Under the pieces are notes generated by a model. The model saw only the letters and a program-made list of their open reading frames with translations, was not told the origin of the DNA and did no database searches. Source: Alistipes sp. (GTDB lineage Bacteria > Bacteroidota > Bacteroidia > Bacteroidales > Rikenellaceae). From it: a DNA stretch of 50,602 nucleotides. Positions 17,752 to 26,906 of this stretch are shown here, piece after piece (positions within the stretch are counted from its first letter, which is position 1; every line of letters starts with the position of its first letter). Location: NCBI GenBank assembly GCA_020026335.1, contig JAHHQO010000015.1:1-50602 (forward strand), read 5' to 3'. The position numbers were made by a program, and so were the translations under genes.

Positions 17752-20646
17752 TTGTCGGCAAAGTTACGGAAAAAATTTGAGATTTTGGCTAAAAACAGAG
17801 TAAAATATATCCTTACGGCAGCCGTTGTCCTGCTGCTGGTACAGATGGTTTTCGCGACTTCGACGTCACGAGGTATGGTTGCATCCTTTGCGGAAGGTGC
17901 ACTTCCGTGGGTGGATTCCCTGGCTTCGGGCAAGCGCGACACGCTTCACCCCTCGCCCTCGGAACAGCTGCGCAGCCAGCGCACCGACCGTCAGGTCAAC
18001 GAACGCCGCGAGCGCCGCAAACGCCGCCGCGCGGAGCGCAACATGACACAGGAACAGCGCGACTCCCTCTTTTCGCACAATCTCGATTCGCTGATTAACC
18101 ACAAGGTCGATTCTCTGAGCACAGAGGCTGCCTCACACCGCGACTCCCTCACCCCCAAGAAAAAGAAGCACCGCGAGGCAAAACCTTTCCTCGAGAATGC
18201 CATCTCGGGTAAGACCTCCGATTCGCTGGTCTATGATGTGATGAACAACATGGTCTACATCTACAATCAGGGTGATGTGACCTATCAGAACAGCAACCTC
18301 AAGGCCGACTACATGAGCATCGACATGAAGACCAAGATGATTCATGCCTTCGGAAAGACCGACTCGCTGAACGGTGAGGTGACGGTCACCAAGCCCGAAT
18401 TTTCGGAGGGCTCGGACACCTACCAGATGGATACCATCTCCTACAACCTCGACACCGGAAAGGCCAAAATCAAGGGTGTGGCAACACAGCAGGGTGAGGG
18501 TTGGCTCATCGGCGGCAGTGTGAAGAAGATGCCCGACAACACCATCAACATTGCCGACGGTAAGTACACCACCTGCGAGAACACCGACCACCCCCACTTC
18601 TACCTCCAGATGACCAAAGCGAAGGTTATCCCCAAGAAAAAGGTGGTGACCGGTCCGGCGTATCTGGTGATGGAGGACGTGCCCATCTACTTCCTCGGTA
18701 TCCCCGAGGGATTCTTCCCCATCAACATGGGTCCCAAGTCGGGTCTTCTGATGCCCTCCTACGGTGAGGAGTACTCCAAAGGTTTCTTCCTGCGCGACAT
18801 GGGTTACTACTTCACCATGGGCGACAAGGCGGATTTGGCACTGCGCGGCGGTTTCTACACCCTCGGTTCGTGGGAGCTGTCGGCCGCATCGCGCTACATC
18901 AAGCGATACAAGCACAGCGGTAGTTTCAACATCGACTACTCGAACATCAAGACCGGCGAAAAGGGCGAACCCGACTACATGAAGCAGAGCAACTTCCGTG
19001 TGCAGTGGACCCACTCGCAGGACCCCAAGGCCAACCCCGGCTCGCAGTTCTCGGCATCGGTGAACTTCGCCACCAGCGGTTACAGCCGCTACTCGGCCAC
19101 CAATCTCGACGACATTCTCTCGACACAGACCAACTCTTCGATTTCCTACTCGAAGAACTGGGCAGGCACCCCCTTCTCGCTGTCTGCCAACATGGCGCTG
19201 TCACAGAACTCACAGAACAAGACCATATCGATGACCCTGCCCAACATCGTCTTCAACGTGTCGCGCTTCTACCCCTTCAAACGCAAGGAGAAGCAGGGCA
19301 AGGACCGTTGGTATGAGAAGATTTCGATGCAGTACACCGGTAAAATCACCAACTCGGTGACCACCACCGAGGACAAGTTCTTCTCGGAGGAGACCCTCGA
19401 CAACATGCGCAACGGTGTGGAGCACAACATTCCCGTGTCGGCATCGTTCAACATTCTGAAGTACATCAACCTCTCGCCCTCGTTCAACTACAACGAGAAG
19501 TGGTACTTCAAACGCACCACCTTCGACTGGAACCCCACGATGAATCAGGTGGACACCACCACACAGTACGGTTTCTACCGTCTGTACAACTATTCGGCCA
19601 GCGTGTCGGCATCGACCACCCTCTACGGTATGTACGACTTCACCAAGAAGAAAAAGAACCGTAAGATTCAAGCCATTCGCCACACCCTCACCCCCACCGT
19701 CAGCTTCTCCTATGCCCCCGACTTCGGTAATCTGAAGTATGGCTACTACCGCCACTATCAGACCGACTCACTGGGCCACTTCACCAAATACTCGCCCTAC
19801 TCGGTCAATGCCTTCGGTGTTCCCTCGTCGGGTCAGTCGATGTCGATGAGTTTCTCGCTGTCGCAGAACTTGGAGATGAAGGTGCTCTCGAAGAAGGACA
19901 CCACGGGAGTGAAGAAAATCAAACTTATCGATGAGTTGCGCATCAGCGGTTCGTACAACTTCCTCGCCGACTCGATGGGTCTGTCGAACATCTCGGTGGG
20001 CTTCCGTACCACGCTGTTCAACAACTTCGGTATCAACCTCTCGATGCAGCTGGACCCCTACCGCGTCACCCCCGAGGGTAAACGCTACGACAAAATCTTC
20101 TTCCCCGGTCGTGTGGTATCGACAGGTTGGTCGTTCGGTTACACCTTCCAGTCGCGACAGGACAAGTCTCAACCGGCGGTCAACGACATCACCAGCATAC
20201 CGCCCGAGTATCAGAATCCCTACTTCGACCCCTACGGGCGTATGGACCCCCTGCTCAGGCGACAATACATGTCACAGGCCTACTACGACTTCTCGCTGCC
20301 GTGGAACTTCGGATTCAACTATGCGGTCAATTACTCGATATCCTATGTCAATAACGGCACGACGGGTTACCGCAAGAATGTGACCCAGACCCTCGGATTC
20401 AACGGCTCGCTGAACCTCACACCCAAGATGGGTGTATCGTTCCAGGGCGGTTTCGACCTCAAGACGCGCAAGATGACCACCTCGTCCATCGCCGTCACAC
20501 GAGACCTCCACTGTTGGCAGATGTCCTTCTCGTGGATTCCCTTCGGCTTCCACCGCAGCTGGAGTTTCAACATCGGTGTGAAGGCCGCTTCGCTCTCCGA
20601 CCTCAAGTATGACAAGACACAGTCGATGTACGACAATATGTATTAG
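17752..20646 (+). CDS. LptD/OstA-like outer-membrane LPS assembly protein
   Basis: The 964-residue protein starts with a membrane or signal segment (about residues 19-36), then a basic, Arg-rich stretch, an OstA/LptA-like beta-jellyroll (about 150-330), and a long region rich in aromatic and polar residues typical of a beta-barrel. This is the layout of Bacteroidota LptD, which inserts LPS into the outer membrane. No in-frame ATG precedes the hydrophobic segment. The start is therefore a non-ATG codon: TTG at 17752 or TTG at 17788, the latter giving a neat signal peptide beginning (M)AKNRVKYILTA. It lies divergently from the amidase. Confidence 0.85.
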   Translation: MSAKLRKKFEILAKNRVKYILTAAVVLLLVQMVFATSTSRGMVASFAEGALPWVDSLASGKRDTLHPSPSEQLRSQRTDRQVNERRERRKRRRAERNMTQEQRDSLFSHNLDSLINHKVDSLSTEAASHRDSLTPKKKKHREAKPFLENAISGKTSDSLVYDVMNNMVYIYNQGDVTYQNSNLKADYMSIDMKTKMIHAFGKTDSLNGEVTVTKPEFSEGSDTYQMDTISYNLDTGKAKIKGVATQQGEGWLIGGSVKKMPDNTINIADGKYTTCENTDHPHFYLQMTKAKVIPKKKVVTGPAYLVMEDVPIYFLGIPEGFFPINMGPKSGLLMPSYGEEYSKGFFLRDMGYYFTMGDKADLALRGGFYTLGSWELSAASRYIKRYKHSGSFNIDYSNIKTGEKGEPDYMKQSNFRVQWTHSQDPKANPGSQFSASVNFATSGYSRYSATNLDDILSTQTNSSISYSKNWAGTPFSLSANMALSQNSQNKTISMTLPNIVFNVSRFYPFKRKEKQGKDRWYEKISMQYTGKITNSVTTTEDKFFSEETLDNMRNGVEHNIPVSASFNILKYINLSPSFNYNEKWYFKRTTFDWNPTMNQVDTTTQYGFYRLYNYSASVSASTTLYGMYDFTKKKKNRKIQAIRHTLTPTVSFSYAPDFGNLKYGYYRHYQTDSLGHFTKYSPYSVNAFGVPSSGQSMSMSFSLSQNLEMKVLSKKDTTGVKKIKLIDELRISGSYNFLADSMGLSNISVGFRTTLFNNFGINLSMQLDPYRVTPEGKRYDKIFFPGRVVSTGWSFGYTFQSRQDKSQPAVNDITSIPPEYQNPYFDPYGRMDPLLRRQYMSQAYYDFSLPWNFGFNYAVNYSISYVNNGTTGYRKNVTQTLGFNGSLNLTPKMGVSFQGGFDLKTRKMTTSSIAVTRDLHCWQMSFSWIPFGFHRSWSFNIGVKAASLSDLKYDKTQSMYDNMY

Positions 20647-20672
20647 TCCTGCCTCAACGGACAAACCCACAC

Positions 20673-20710
20673 ACCCCTGCCCCTTCATTTTCGGGCAGGG
20701 GTATTTTTTT
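20673..20710 (+). terminator. Rho-independent terminator of the LptD-like gene
   Basis: ACCCCTGCCC (20673-20682) pairs with GGGCAGGGGT (20693-20702), followed by ATTTTTTT. Confidence 0.9.
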
Positions 20711-20768
20711 GTGGTGTCGTGTGGCGTTTTTTCGGGGGTAAATACAGTCCGAAACCGTAATATTTTTG

Positions 20769-20776
20769 TACATTTG
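20769..20776 (+). promoter_or_regulatory. Candidate -7 element of the DPP-IV gene (TACATTTG)
   Basis: TACATTTG fits TAnnTTTG and lies 31 bases before the start codon. No clear TTTG is seen at the -33 position. Confidence 0.45.
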
Positions 20777-20807
20777 TAGGAATTGAGTATCTCAAAAACC
20801 CTACAAT

Positions 20808-22931
20808 ATGAAATTTTTATTCCTAACATTCATCGGATTGGCTATGGCTTTCGATTCCTCGGCACAGGACAAAGTGCTGACCATGGAGGACGCCGTACTG
20901 GGCAGACACCTCTATCCCCAAAACAAGACCCTCATCTGGCGCGGCGGACAAAACACCGTGACCTACACCGAGGGCAAGAGTCTCTATGAGGTGACACCCC
21001 GTGCCACAGAGCCGCGCGAGGTGATGACCCTCGACCAGCTGAACACACTGCTCTCCACATCGCTGGAGGAGTGGCCCTCCTACTCGTGGCAGGGCGACAA
21101 CACCCTTCTCATTCAGCACGAAGGCAAGTTGATTGCACTCGATATTGAGCGTCAGCAGAAAGGACTGACCCGCACCCTGAGAAGCGATGCAGCCAACTTT
21201 ATGATGAACAAGGCAAAGACGCTGATGGCCTACACCGTGGGCAACAACCTCCACTATGCCGACCTCAACGACAACGACTTCGCCATCACCCGTGACACCG
21301 ACCCCAACTATGTCAATGGTCAGACCGTGAGTCGCAACGAGTTCGGCATCGACCGCGGTATCTTCTGGTCTCCCGACGGCAAGCGCGTGGCTTTCTACCG
21401 CAAGGACGAGAGTCAGGTGGCGACCTTCCCCCTGTTGGACATCAACACCCGCACAGGTTCGCTGCGCGAAATCAAATACCCCATGGCAGGCATGAAGTCC
21501 GAGCAGGTGAGCCTCGGTGTCTATGACATCGCCTCGCAGCAGACCCTCTTCCTCGAGGTGAACGACTTCGGCCGCGAGCAGTACCTCACCAATGTGGCAT
21601 GGTCGCCCAAGTCGGACTACCTCTACATTCAGGTACTCGACCGCGCACAGAAGCACATGCACCTCAACAAGTATGACGCACGCACGGGTAAGTTTGTGAA
21701 GACCCTCCTTACCGAGGAGAACGAGAAGTATTTCGAGCCGCAGACTCCCATCGTCTTTCTGAAGAACGACCCCTCGCGCTTCATCTACCGCAGCAACAAC
21801 ATCGACGGCTACTATAACCTCTATCTGGTCAATGAGGCTGACGGCAAAATCATCAAGCGACTGACCGACACCGATGCCGATGTGGCATACGTGGGTCAGG
21901 ACGACCGCTCGGTATATTACACCTCGGCAGAGGTCAGCCCCGTGGAGAACCACCTTTTCAAGGTAGACCTCAAGTCGGGCAAGAAGACCCGTCTGACCTT
22001 CGAGGAGGGTTGGCACAACATCTCGATGAGTGACGATGCGCAGTATTTCATCGACAATTACAGCAGTGTGTCTGTTCCCCGTGTCATCAATCTGGTACAC
22101 AACGACGGTAAAATCGTCAAGGAGATGTTCCGCGCCGAAGACCCCACTGCCGACTACAACTACGGTAAAATCACCCTCGGCACGGTGAAGAGTGCCGACG
22201 GCAAGTACGACAACTACTACCGTCTGATTCAGCCCATGAACTTCGACCCCCAGAAGAAGTACCCCACCATCGTCTATGTCTATGGCGGTCCCCACTCACA
22301 GCTGGTGAAGAACACCTGGCAGGCAGAGTTGCGCCGCTGGGAGATGTACATGGCACAGCACGGCTACGTGGTCTTCGTCATGGACAACCGCGGTACGCTC
22401 AATCGTGGTCAGGCTTTCGAGCAGGCCATTCACCGTCAGTGCGGACAGGCCGAGATGGCTGACCAGATGGAGGGCGTCAAGTTCCTCAAATCGCTGCCCT
22501 ATGTCGATGCCGAACGTATCGGTGTTCACGGCTGGTCGTATGGCGGTTTCATGACCATCTCGCTCATCACCAACTATCCCGATGTATTCAAGGTAGCCGT
22601 TGCCGGAGGTCCCGTCATCGACTGGAAGTGGTACGAGGTGATGTATGGCGAGCGTTACATGGACTCTCCCCACACCAACGCCGAAGGTTACGAGAAGGTG
22701 AGCCTGCTCAACAAGGCGAAGGATTTGAAGGGCAAGTTGCTCATCTGTCAGGGTGCCATCGACAACACCGTGGTTTGGGAGCACAGCCTCTCGTTCGTCC
22801 GCGAGTGCATCAAGAACAACGTGCAGGTCGATTACTTCCCCTATCCCTGCGCCGAGCACAATGTCTTCGGACGCGACCGCATCCATCTGATGCAGAAGGT
22901 CACCAACTATTTCGAGGATTACCTCCGATAG
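20808..22931 (+). CDS. S9 family dipeptidyl peptidase IV
   Basis: The 707-residue serine peptidase removes N-terminal dipeptides, typically with proline in second place, and supports peptide feeding. A signal peptide (about 1-19, ending SSAQ) sends it to the periplasm. The N-terminal beta-propeller spans about 30-440 and includes the YRKDES segment that matches the substrate-amine-binding Glu motif of DPP-IV. The alpha/beta-hydrolase domain contains the full triad: S577 in GWSYGG, D652 in GAIDNTV and H684 in CAEHNVFG. It is monocistronic, between two strong terminators. A related S9 dipeptidyl peptidase cannot be fully excluded. Confidence 0.92.
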   Translation: MKFLFLTFIGLAMAFDSSAQDKVLTMEDAVLGRHLYPQNKTLIWRGGQNTVTYTEGKSLYEVTPRATEPREVMTLDQLNTLLSTSLEEWPSYSWQGDNTLLIQHEGKLIALDIERQQKGLTRTLRSDAANFMMNKAKTLMAYTVGNNLHYADLNDNDFAITRDTDPNYVNGQTVSRNEFGIDRGIFWSPDGKRVAFYRKDESQVATFPLLDINTRTGSLREIKYPMAGMKSEQVSLGVYDIASQQTLFLEVNDFGREQYLTNVAWSPKSDYLYIQVLDRAQKHMHLNKYDARTGKFVKTLLTEENEKYFEPQTPIVFLKNDPSRFIYRSNNIDGYYNLYLVNEADGKIIKRLTDTDADVAYVGQDDRSVYYTSAEVSPVENHLFKVDLKSGKKTRLTFEEGWHNISMSDDAQYFIDNYSSVSVPRVINLVHNDGKIVKEMFRAEDPTADYNYGKITLGTVKSADGKYDNYYRLIQPMNFDPQKKYPTIVYVYGGPHSQLVKNTWQAELRRWEMYMAQHGYVVFVMDNRGTLNRGQAFEQAIHRQCGQAEMADQMEGVKFLKSLPYVDAERIGVHGWSYGGFMTISLITNYPDVFKVAVAGGPVIDWKWYEVMYGERYMDSPHTNAEGYEKVSLLNKAKDLKGKLLICQGAIDNTVVWEHSLSFVRECIKNNVQVDYFPYPCAEHNVFGRDRIHLMQKVTNYFEDYLR

Positions 22932-22946
22932 TTGCACCACAACGAC

Positions 22947-22980
22947 AAAAAAAGCCGACCTCAAACGGGTCGGCTTTTTT
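22947..22980. terminator. Bidirectional terminator between DPP-IV and nucleoside transporter genes
   Basis: AAAAAAAGCCGACC (22947-22960) pairs with GGGTCGGCTTTTTT (22967-22980). A and T tracts on both sides let it end both converging transcripts. Confidence 0.9.
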
Positions 22981-23000
22981 ATTGAACGGCAGGGAGAGAA

Positions 23001-24230
23001 TTACATCTCCTGCGGATTGTGCTTGTACTTGAAGACCAGTGCAAAGGCGATACCCACCACCAGCGAATAGCCGGCGAAGATGAACCACGAATTGGGCCAC
23101 TGGAAAGCATCGACAATAGCACCTGCGGCATAAGAACCGAAGAATGCACCGAAACCGTTGGTCATAATCATGAAGACGCCCTGTGCCGACGAGCGAATCT
23201 CACTGCCGGTCTCCTTCTCCACGTAGAGCGAACCCGAGATGTTGAAGAAGTCGAACGCCACACCGTAGACAATCATCGAGAGAATGAGGAAGATAGCGCC
23301 CGAAGCGGGGTTACCGATACCGAAGAAACCGAAGCGCAGTACCCATGCGAACATCGAAATCAGCATCACCACCTTGATACCGTAGCGGTGGAGGAAGAAA
23401 GGAATGAGCAGGATACACAGGGTCTCGGACATCTGCGAGAGCGACATGAGGATAATCGAGTGCTTGACAATCAGCGAATCGGCATATTCGGGCATATCGC
23501 CGAAGCTCTGGATATAGCCGTTACCGAAGGCGTTGGTGATTTGCAGGGCAGCACCCAGCAGCATGGAGAAGATGAAGAAGATGGCCATCTTGCGCTGCTT
23601 GAAGAGGGCGAAGGCACGCAGGCCGAGGGTATCGACCCACGACTTGGAGTTGGCACTGCGACTCACGGGGCAGGTGGGCAGTGTGAACGAATAGACGCCC
23701 AGAATGATGGCCAGAATAGCCGATACGTAGAGCTGCATCTCGGTGAGCTTCACCTGCACACCGTTGAAGTGTACGAGATCCACAAACCACATGGCGGCGA
23801 TGAAACCGACCGTACCCCACACACGGATGGGCGGGAAGTGCTTCACGGCATCGAGCTTCGCCACATCGAGGGCATTATAAGCCACGGCGTTGCTCAGTGC
23901 TATGGTCGGCATATAGAACATCACGGCCAGCAGCATACAGGTATATAATGCGCCGTAGGTGGTAAACTGTGCCGCGATAATCATCAGAACGGCACTTATG
24001 ATATGACAGATACCCATCAAACGGTTGGCGGGCACCCATCTGTCGGCGATGATACCCATCACGGCAGGCATGAACAGCGAGGCAATACCCATGGTGGCAA
24101 AGAAACTGCCGATTTGCAGACCCGTGAACTGGAGTCCGCCACCCAAATAGGCACCGAGTGATATCAGCCACGCTCCCCAGACAGCATACTGGAGGAAGTT
24201 CATCAAAATCAAGCGGAATTTTATTTCCAT
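23001..24230 (-). CDS. NupG-like nucleoside:H+ symporter (MFS)
   Basis: The 409-residue inner-membrane protein has about 12 hydrophobic segments. Its N terminus (RLILMNFLQYAVWGAWLISL) is characteristic of the nucleoside:proton symporter family that includes NupG and XapB. It would import nucleosides using the proton gradient. Family-like features include GIIADRWVPANR in the first cytoplasmic loop and the HFPPIRVWGTVGFI segment. Purine versus pyrimidine preference cannot be told. It is a single gene converging on DPP-IV. Confidence 0.88.
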   Translation of the reverse strand: MEIKFRLILMNFLQYAVWGAWLISLGAYLGGGLQFTGLQIGSFFATMGIASLFMPAVMGIIADRWVPANRLMGICHIISAVLMIIAAQFTTYGALYTCMLLAVMFYMPTIALSNAVAYNALDVAKLDAVKHFPPIRVWGTVGFIAAMWFVDLVHFNGVQVKLTEMQLYVSAILAIILGVYSFTLPTCPVSRSANSKSWVDTLGLRAFALFKQRKMAIFFIFSMLLGAALQITNAFGNGYIQSFGDMPEYADSLIVKHSIILMSLSQMSETLCILLIPFFLHRYGIKVVMLISMFAWVLRFGFFGIGNPASGAIFLILSMIVYGVAFDFFNISGSLYVEKETGSEIRSSAQGVFMIMTNGFGAFFGSYAAGAIVDAFQWPNSWFIFAGYSLVVGIAFALVFKYKHNPQEM

Positions 24231-24290
24231 AACTTTTTGAGTTTAAATATGTTAATAGTTTTAAGTTATTTTTCGGAAAAAACGGGATAA

Positions 24291-24298
24291 CAAATATA
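24291..24298 (-). promoter_or_regulatory. Candidate -7 element of the nucleoside transporter gene (TATATTTG)
   Basis: On the minus strand TATATTTG lies about 60 bases upstream of the start codon and fits TAnnTTTG. A matching -33 element is not obvious. Confidence 0.45.
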
Positions 24299-24331
24299 GA
24301 AAAAAATCCTGATATTTTTTTTGTAAAATTC

Positions 24332-24362
24332 TTTGCAAATTGAAAAATATATCCTACTTTTG
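24332..24362 (+). promoter_or_regulatory. Promoter of first tRNA-Gln (TTTG, N19, TACTTTTG)
   Basis: TTTG at 24332-24335 and TACTTTTG at 24355-24362 are separated by exactly 19 bases, a full consensus match. The tRNA begins 28 bases after the -7 box. Confidence 0.8.
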
Positions 24363-24390
24363 CACCGTCTTCAAATGACAAGACCAACAT

Positions 24391-24461
24391 TGAGTTATGG
24401 TGTAATGGTAACACAACAGATTCTGGTCCTGTTATTCCAGGTTCGAGTCCTGGTAACTCAA
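24391..24461 (+). tRNA. tRNA-Gln (anticodon CTG), copy 1
   Basis: Acceptor strands TGAGTTA and TAACTCA pair fully, the D stem is GTGT/ACAC, and the T arm is CCAGG-TTCGAGT-CCTGG. The anticodon arm ACAGA-TTCTGGT-CCTGT gives anticodon CTG, which reads CAG. The last base pair of the anticodon stem is an A-C mismatch. The U1-A72 pair fits tRNA-Gln. CCA is not encoded. Confidence 0.93.
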
Positions 24462-24465
24462 CTGA

Positions 24466-24497
24466 AACCTTCAAGCCATCGGCTTGGAGGTTTTTTT
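24466..24497 (+). terminator. Terminator of tRNA-Gln copy 1
   Basis: AACCTTCAAGCC (24466-24477) pairs with GGCTTGGAGGTT (24481-24492) with one G-T wobble, followed by a T tract to 24497. A near-identical unit follows copy 2. Confidence 0.9.
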
Positions 24498-24730
24498 GTT
24501 ATATCCGTTTTCGCGCAGCCCTGCCCCACTCACATTTTCTATCGCCCCCACATAATATCACGCGCGACCTCTCCCCACTCACAATCTTACTCGCTCCCCT
24601 CACACTCTACCAATCGCGCCACCACCCCGCCATCACCGTTCGTTTCCGACATCTCATGCGCCCATTACATCGGGTACCACCCCGGGAAACACATAAAAAA
24701 GGCAGTTTTGAAATATTTTTACATTTTTTC
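24498..24730. other. Spacer between the duplicated tRNA-Gln units, no gene seen
   Basis: About 230 bases, rich in C and A, with no plausible coding frame, hairpin or repeat that I can support. Unlike the tRNA genes and terminators on either side, it is not duplicated. Confidence 0.5.
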
Positions 24731-24761
24731 TTGGAGATGTGAAATTAATGTCTTATTTTTG
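24731..24761 (+). promoter_or_regulatory. Promoter of second tRNA-Gln (TTG, N20, TATTTTTG)
   Basis: TTG at 24731-24733 and TATTTTTG at 24754-24761 are separated by 20 bases. The tRNA starts 31 bases further on. Its sequence differs from promoter 1, so each tRNA copy has its own start site. Confidence 0.7.
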
Positions 24762-24792
24762 CAACGCTTTTGAAACAAAAAGCAATGACCAT

Positions 24793-24863
24793 TGAGTTAT
24801 GGTGTAATGGTAACACAACAGATTCTGGTCCTGTTATTCCAGGTTCGAGTCCTGGTAACTCAA
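24793..24863 (+). tRNA. tRNA-Gln (anticodon CTG), copy 2
   Basis: Identical over its whole length to the copy 402 bases upstream, including the A-C mismatch at the base of the anticodon loop. It has its own promoter and terminator. Confidence 0.93.
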
Positions 24864-24868
24864 CTGAA

Positions 24869-24899
24869 AACCTTCAAGCTGATGCTTGGAGGTTTTTTT
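24869..24899 (+). terminator. Terminator of tRNA-Gln copy 2
   Basis: AACCTTCAAGC (24869-24879) pairs with GCTTGGAGGTT (24884-24894), followed by a T tract. The stem closely resembles that after copy 1, with changes confined to the loop end. Confidence 0.9.
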
Positions 24900-25050
24900 G
24901 TTATATTCCCCTCCGACAAAGAATTCACCCCAACCGCCACAATACGGGCAACCCTTTTTCTCCACCAAAATCAAGAATAACAGCCCGTCATACCCCACGC
25001 CCGACAACTTCCGTAACGACAACCTCCCCTCAACGCTTCCACATGGCAGA

Positions 25051-25086
25051 AAAAAATTACCGCACACCCTTGCGGATATGCGGTAA
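25051..25086 (-). terminator. Terminator of the acyl-CoA synthetase gene
   Basis: On the minus strand TTACCGCA (25079-25086) pairs with TGCGGTAA (25057-25064) and is followed by six T (25051-25056). It lies 20 bases after the stop codon. Confidence 0.8.
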
Positions 25087-25106
25087 TAAAAATGGAAATA
25101 CTGTTT

Positions 25107-26816
25107 TTACTGCTTATTCTCAGTCTTCTCCTCCGAAGAAGCATTCTCCGAAGTTGAGTTCTCCGAAGACTCGACACCCTGCTGGGGCTGTCCCTTCTTG
25201 TTGTAGAGGAAGCGGCGAATCTTATGTGTGGGGGTCTTGACGAACTCGTCCTTCTCCTCCACGACCTCCGAGATACGAGAGAAACGCGCCACCTTGGCAT
25301 TCACGAACTCCATAATCTCCTTCTTGAGCTGTTCGGTCTTTGCCTCGATAGCCTCCTTCTGGGTCTCCCAATCCTCGCGCCAGTCCTGAATCATCGACTC
25401 AATCTCCTCGGTATTGAAGTGTACCAGCGCAATGAGTTTACCCTCCTGCTCGGTCACCAGTGAATCGGCGATGCAGACGTGAGAGTTCAACACGCTCTCA
25501 ATATCCTCGGGATAGATGTTCTCACCACCGGGGCCGAGAATCATGTTCTTCAGACGACCCTTGATGAACAGATAGCCGTCGGAATCCAGCTCGCCGAGGT
25601 CACCCGTGCGGAACCAGCCGTCCTCGGTGAATACCTCTGCCGTAGCTTCGGGATTCTTGTAGTAGCCCTTCATGATACTGGGTGTCAGTGCCACAATCTC
25701 ACCCTGATGGGTCTGCGGATTGACATTCTCCAGACGAATCTTCACACCCGGCACCTCGGGACCCGTAGAACCGAGTCGTGTAGCCCAGGGTGCAGTACCT
25801 GCCAACAGAGGCGCGGTCTCGGTCAGACCATAGCCGATGGCATAGGGTACGCGAGCCTCGCAGAGGAACTGCTCTGCTCTGACATCGAGTTTCGAACCGC
25901 CGATACCCAGGAAGCGGATACGGCCGCCAAAGACCTTCATCAGACGCTTACCTGCCACACGGTGGAGGTAACGGCGCACGAAGCCAATCTTATAGGCGGT
26001 ACGCCACATTGCCGTGGAGTTGAACTTGGCCAACACCTGGTGGCGGAAAATCTTCTCGATAATGAGCGGCACGATAAGCATCACCGTGGGTTTCACATCG
26101 CGCAGGGCGGGCATGAGTGCCGATGCCGTGGGCGGACGGTTCATATAGACAACCCTTGCACCCATTGAGAAGGGGTAAATCAGACCCAGCGAACACTCAT
26201 AGGTGTGCGACAGGGGCAATACGGAGAGCATGACATCATCGGTCAGCACGGGGAACACATTGGCACACATCTTCACCTGAGAGCAGAGAGCTCCGTGGGT
26301 CAGCATCACGCCCTTGGGTTTGGAAGTTGTACCCGAGGTGTAGATGATAACGGCCAAGTCGTCGGGAGTGGGGATTTTAAACTCACCCTCGCCCTTCACA
26401 TTCTGAGCCAGGACTTTGAGGTTCTTGGTACGAATGATGATATTGAGTTTCTCGATGGTTTCTTTCGACACTTTGGTAAACAGGCGGTCGGATACCAACA
26501 ACGCCTTTGCCTCGGAATGGGCAATAATCATGTCGAGCTCTTCACCCGAAAAGTCGGGCAAAATTGGCACCGCAACCATACCTGCCGAAGTAATGGCAAA
26601 ATAACATACTCCCCAGTTGGGCATATTGCTGCTCAACAGCGCGACTTTGTCTCCGGCACTCAGTCCGGCGCTCTTCAAATCGTTCTGTACCTGTTCAATA
26701 CGTCTTCCAACTTCGGCGTATGTCATCTTCTCACCCTCATACATGGAATAAGCCGTTCTGTCGGCAAATTCACTGATACTGTTGTGGGTCAATTCATAAA
26801 GAGTATTAAATTCCAT
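25107..26816 (-). CDS. AMP-binding acyl-CoA synthetase (long-chain fatty acid CoA ligase-like)
   Basis: The 569-residue adenylate-forming enzyme should activate a fatty acid with ATP and CoA. The phosphate-binding loop YTSGTTSKPKG is at 159-169. The A5-like motif reads YGLTETAPLLAGT, WFRTGDLGELDSDGYLFIKGR contains the conserved TGD, and NMILGPGGENIYPEDIE is the linker motif with the C-terminal domain. The last ~30 residues are a Ser/Glu/Asn-rich tail that looks disordered and is not part of the usual family. It stands alone between two intergenic regions. Substrate chain length is not predictable. Confidence 0.9.
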   Translation of the reverse strand: MEFNTLYELTHNSISEFADRTAYSMYEGEKMTYAEVGRRIEQVQNDLKSAGLSAGDKVALLSSNMPNWGVCYFAITSAGMVAVPILPDFSGEELDMIIAHSEAKALLVSDRLFTKVSKETIEKLNIIIRTKNLKVLAQNVKGEGEFKIPTPDDLAVIIYTSGTTSKPKGVMLTHGALCSQVKMCANVFPVLTDDVMLSVLPLSHTYECSLGLIYPFSMGARVVYMNRPPTASALMPALRDVKPTVMLIVPLIIEKIFRHQVLAKFNSTAMWRTAYKIGFVRRYLHRVAGKRLMKVFGGRIRFLGIGGSKLDVRAEQFLCEARVPYAIGYGLTETAPLLAGTAPWATRLGSTGPEVPGVKIRLENVNPQTHQGEIVALTPSIMKGYYKNPEATAEVFTEDGWFRTGDLGELDSDGYLFIKGRLKNMILGPGGENIYPEDIESVLNSHVCIADSLVTEQEGKLIALVHFNTEEIESMIQDWREDWETQKEAIEAKTEQLKKEIMEFVNAKVARFSRISEVVEEKDEFVKTPTHKIRRFLYNKKGQPQQGVESSENSTSENASSEEKTENKQ

Positions 26817-26853
26817 AACACTTTGTTTGGTTAGAACATCATAATTATTGGAG

Positions 26854-26861
26854 CAAATCTA
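26854..26861 (-). promoter_or_regulatory. Candidate -7 element of the acyl-CoA synthetase gene (TAGATTTG)
   Basis: On the minus strand TAGATTTG lies 37 bases upstream of the start codon and fits TAnnTTTG. No -33 TTTG at the expected spacing. Confidence 0.4.
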
Positions 26862-26883
26862 CTAATTTTTGACCAAATATCAC

Positions 26884-26891
26884 TATTTTTG
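26884..26891 (+). promoter_or_regulatory. Candidate -7 element of queG (TATTTTTG)
   Basis: TATTTTTG fits TAnnTTTG and lies only 15 bases before the queG ATG, implying a very short leader. It also overlaps the alternative TTG start, which argues for the ATG. Confidence 0.4.
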
Positions 26892-26906
26892 GCACAAAAT
26901 CTACAA

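Noticed and set aside
24498..24730. Hidden tRNA or small RNA between the tRNA-Gln copies
   Set aside because: No cloverleaf, promoter or terminator could be found in the spacer beyond those of the two tRNA genes.
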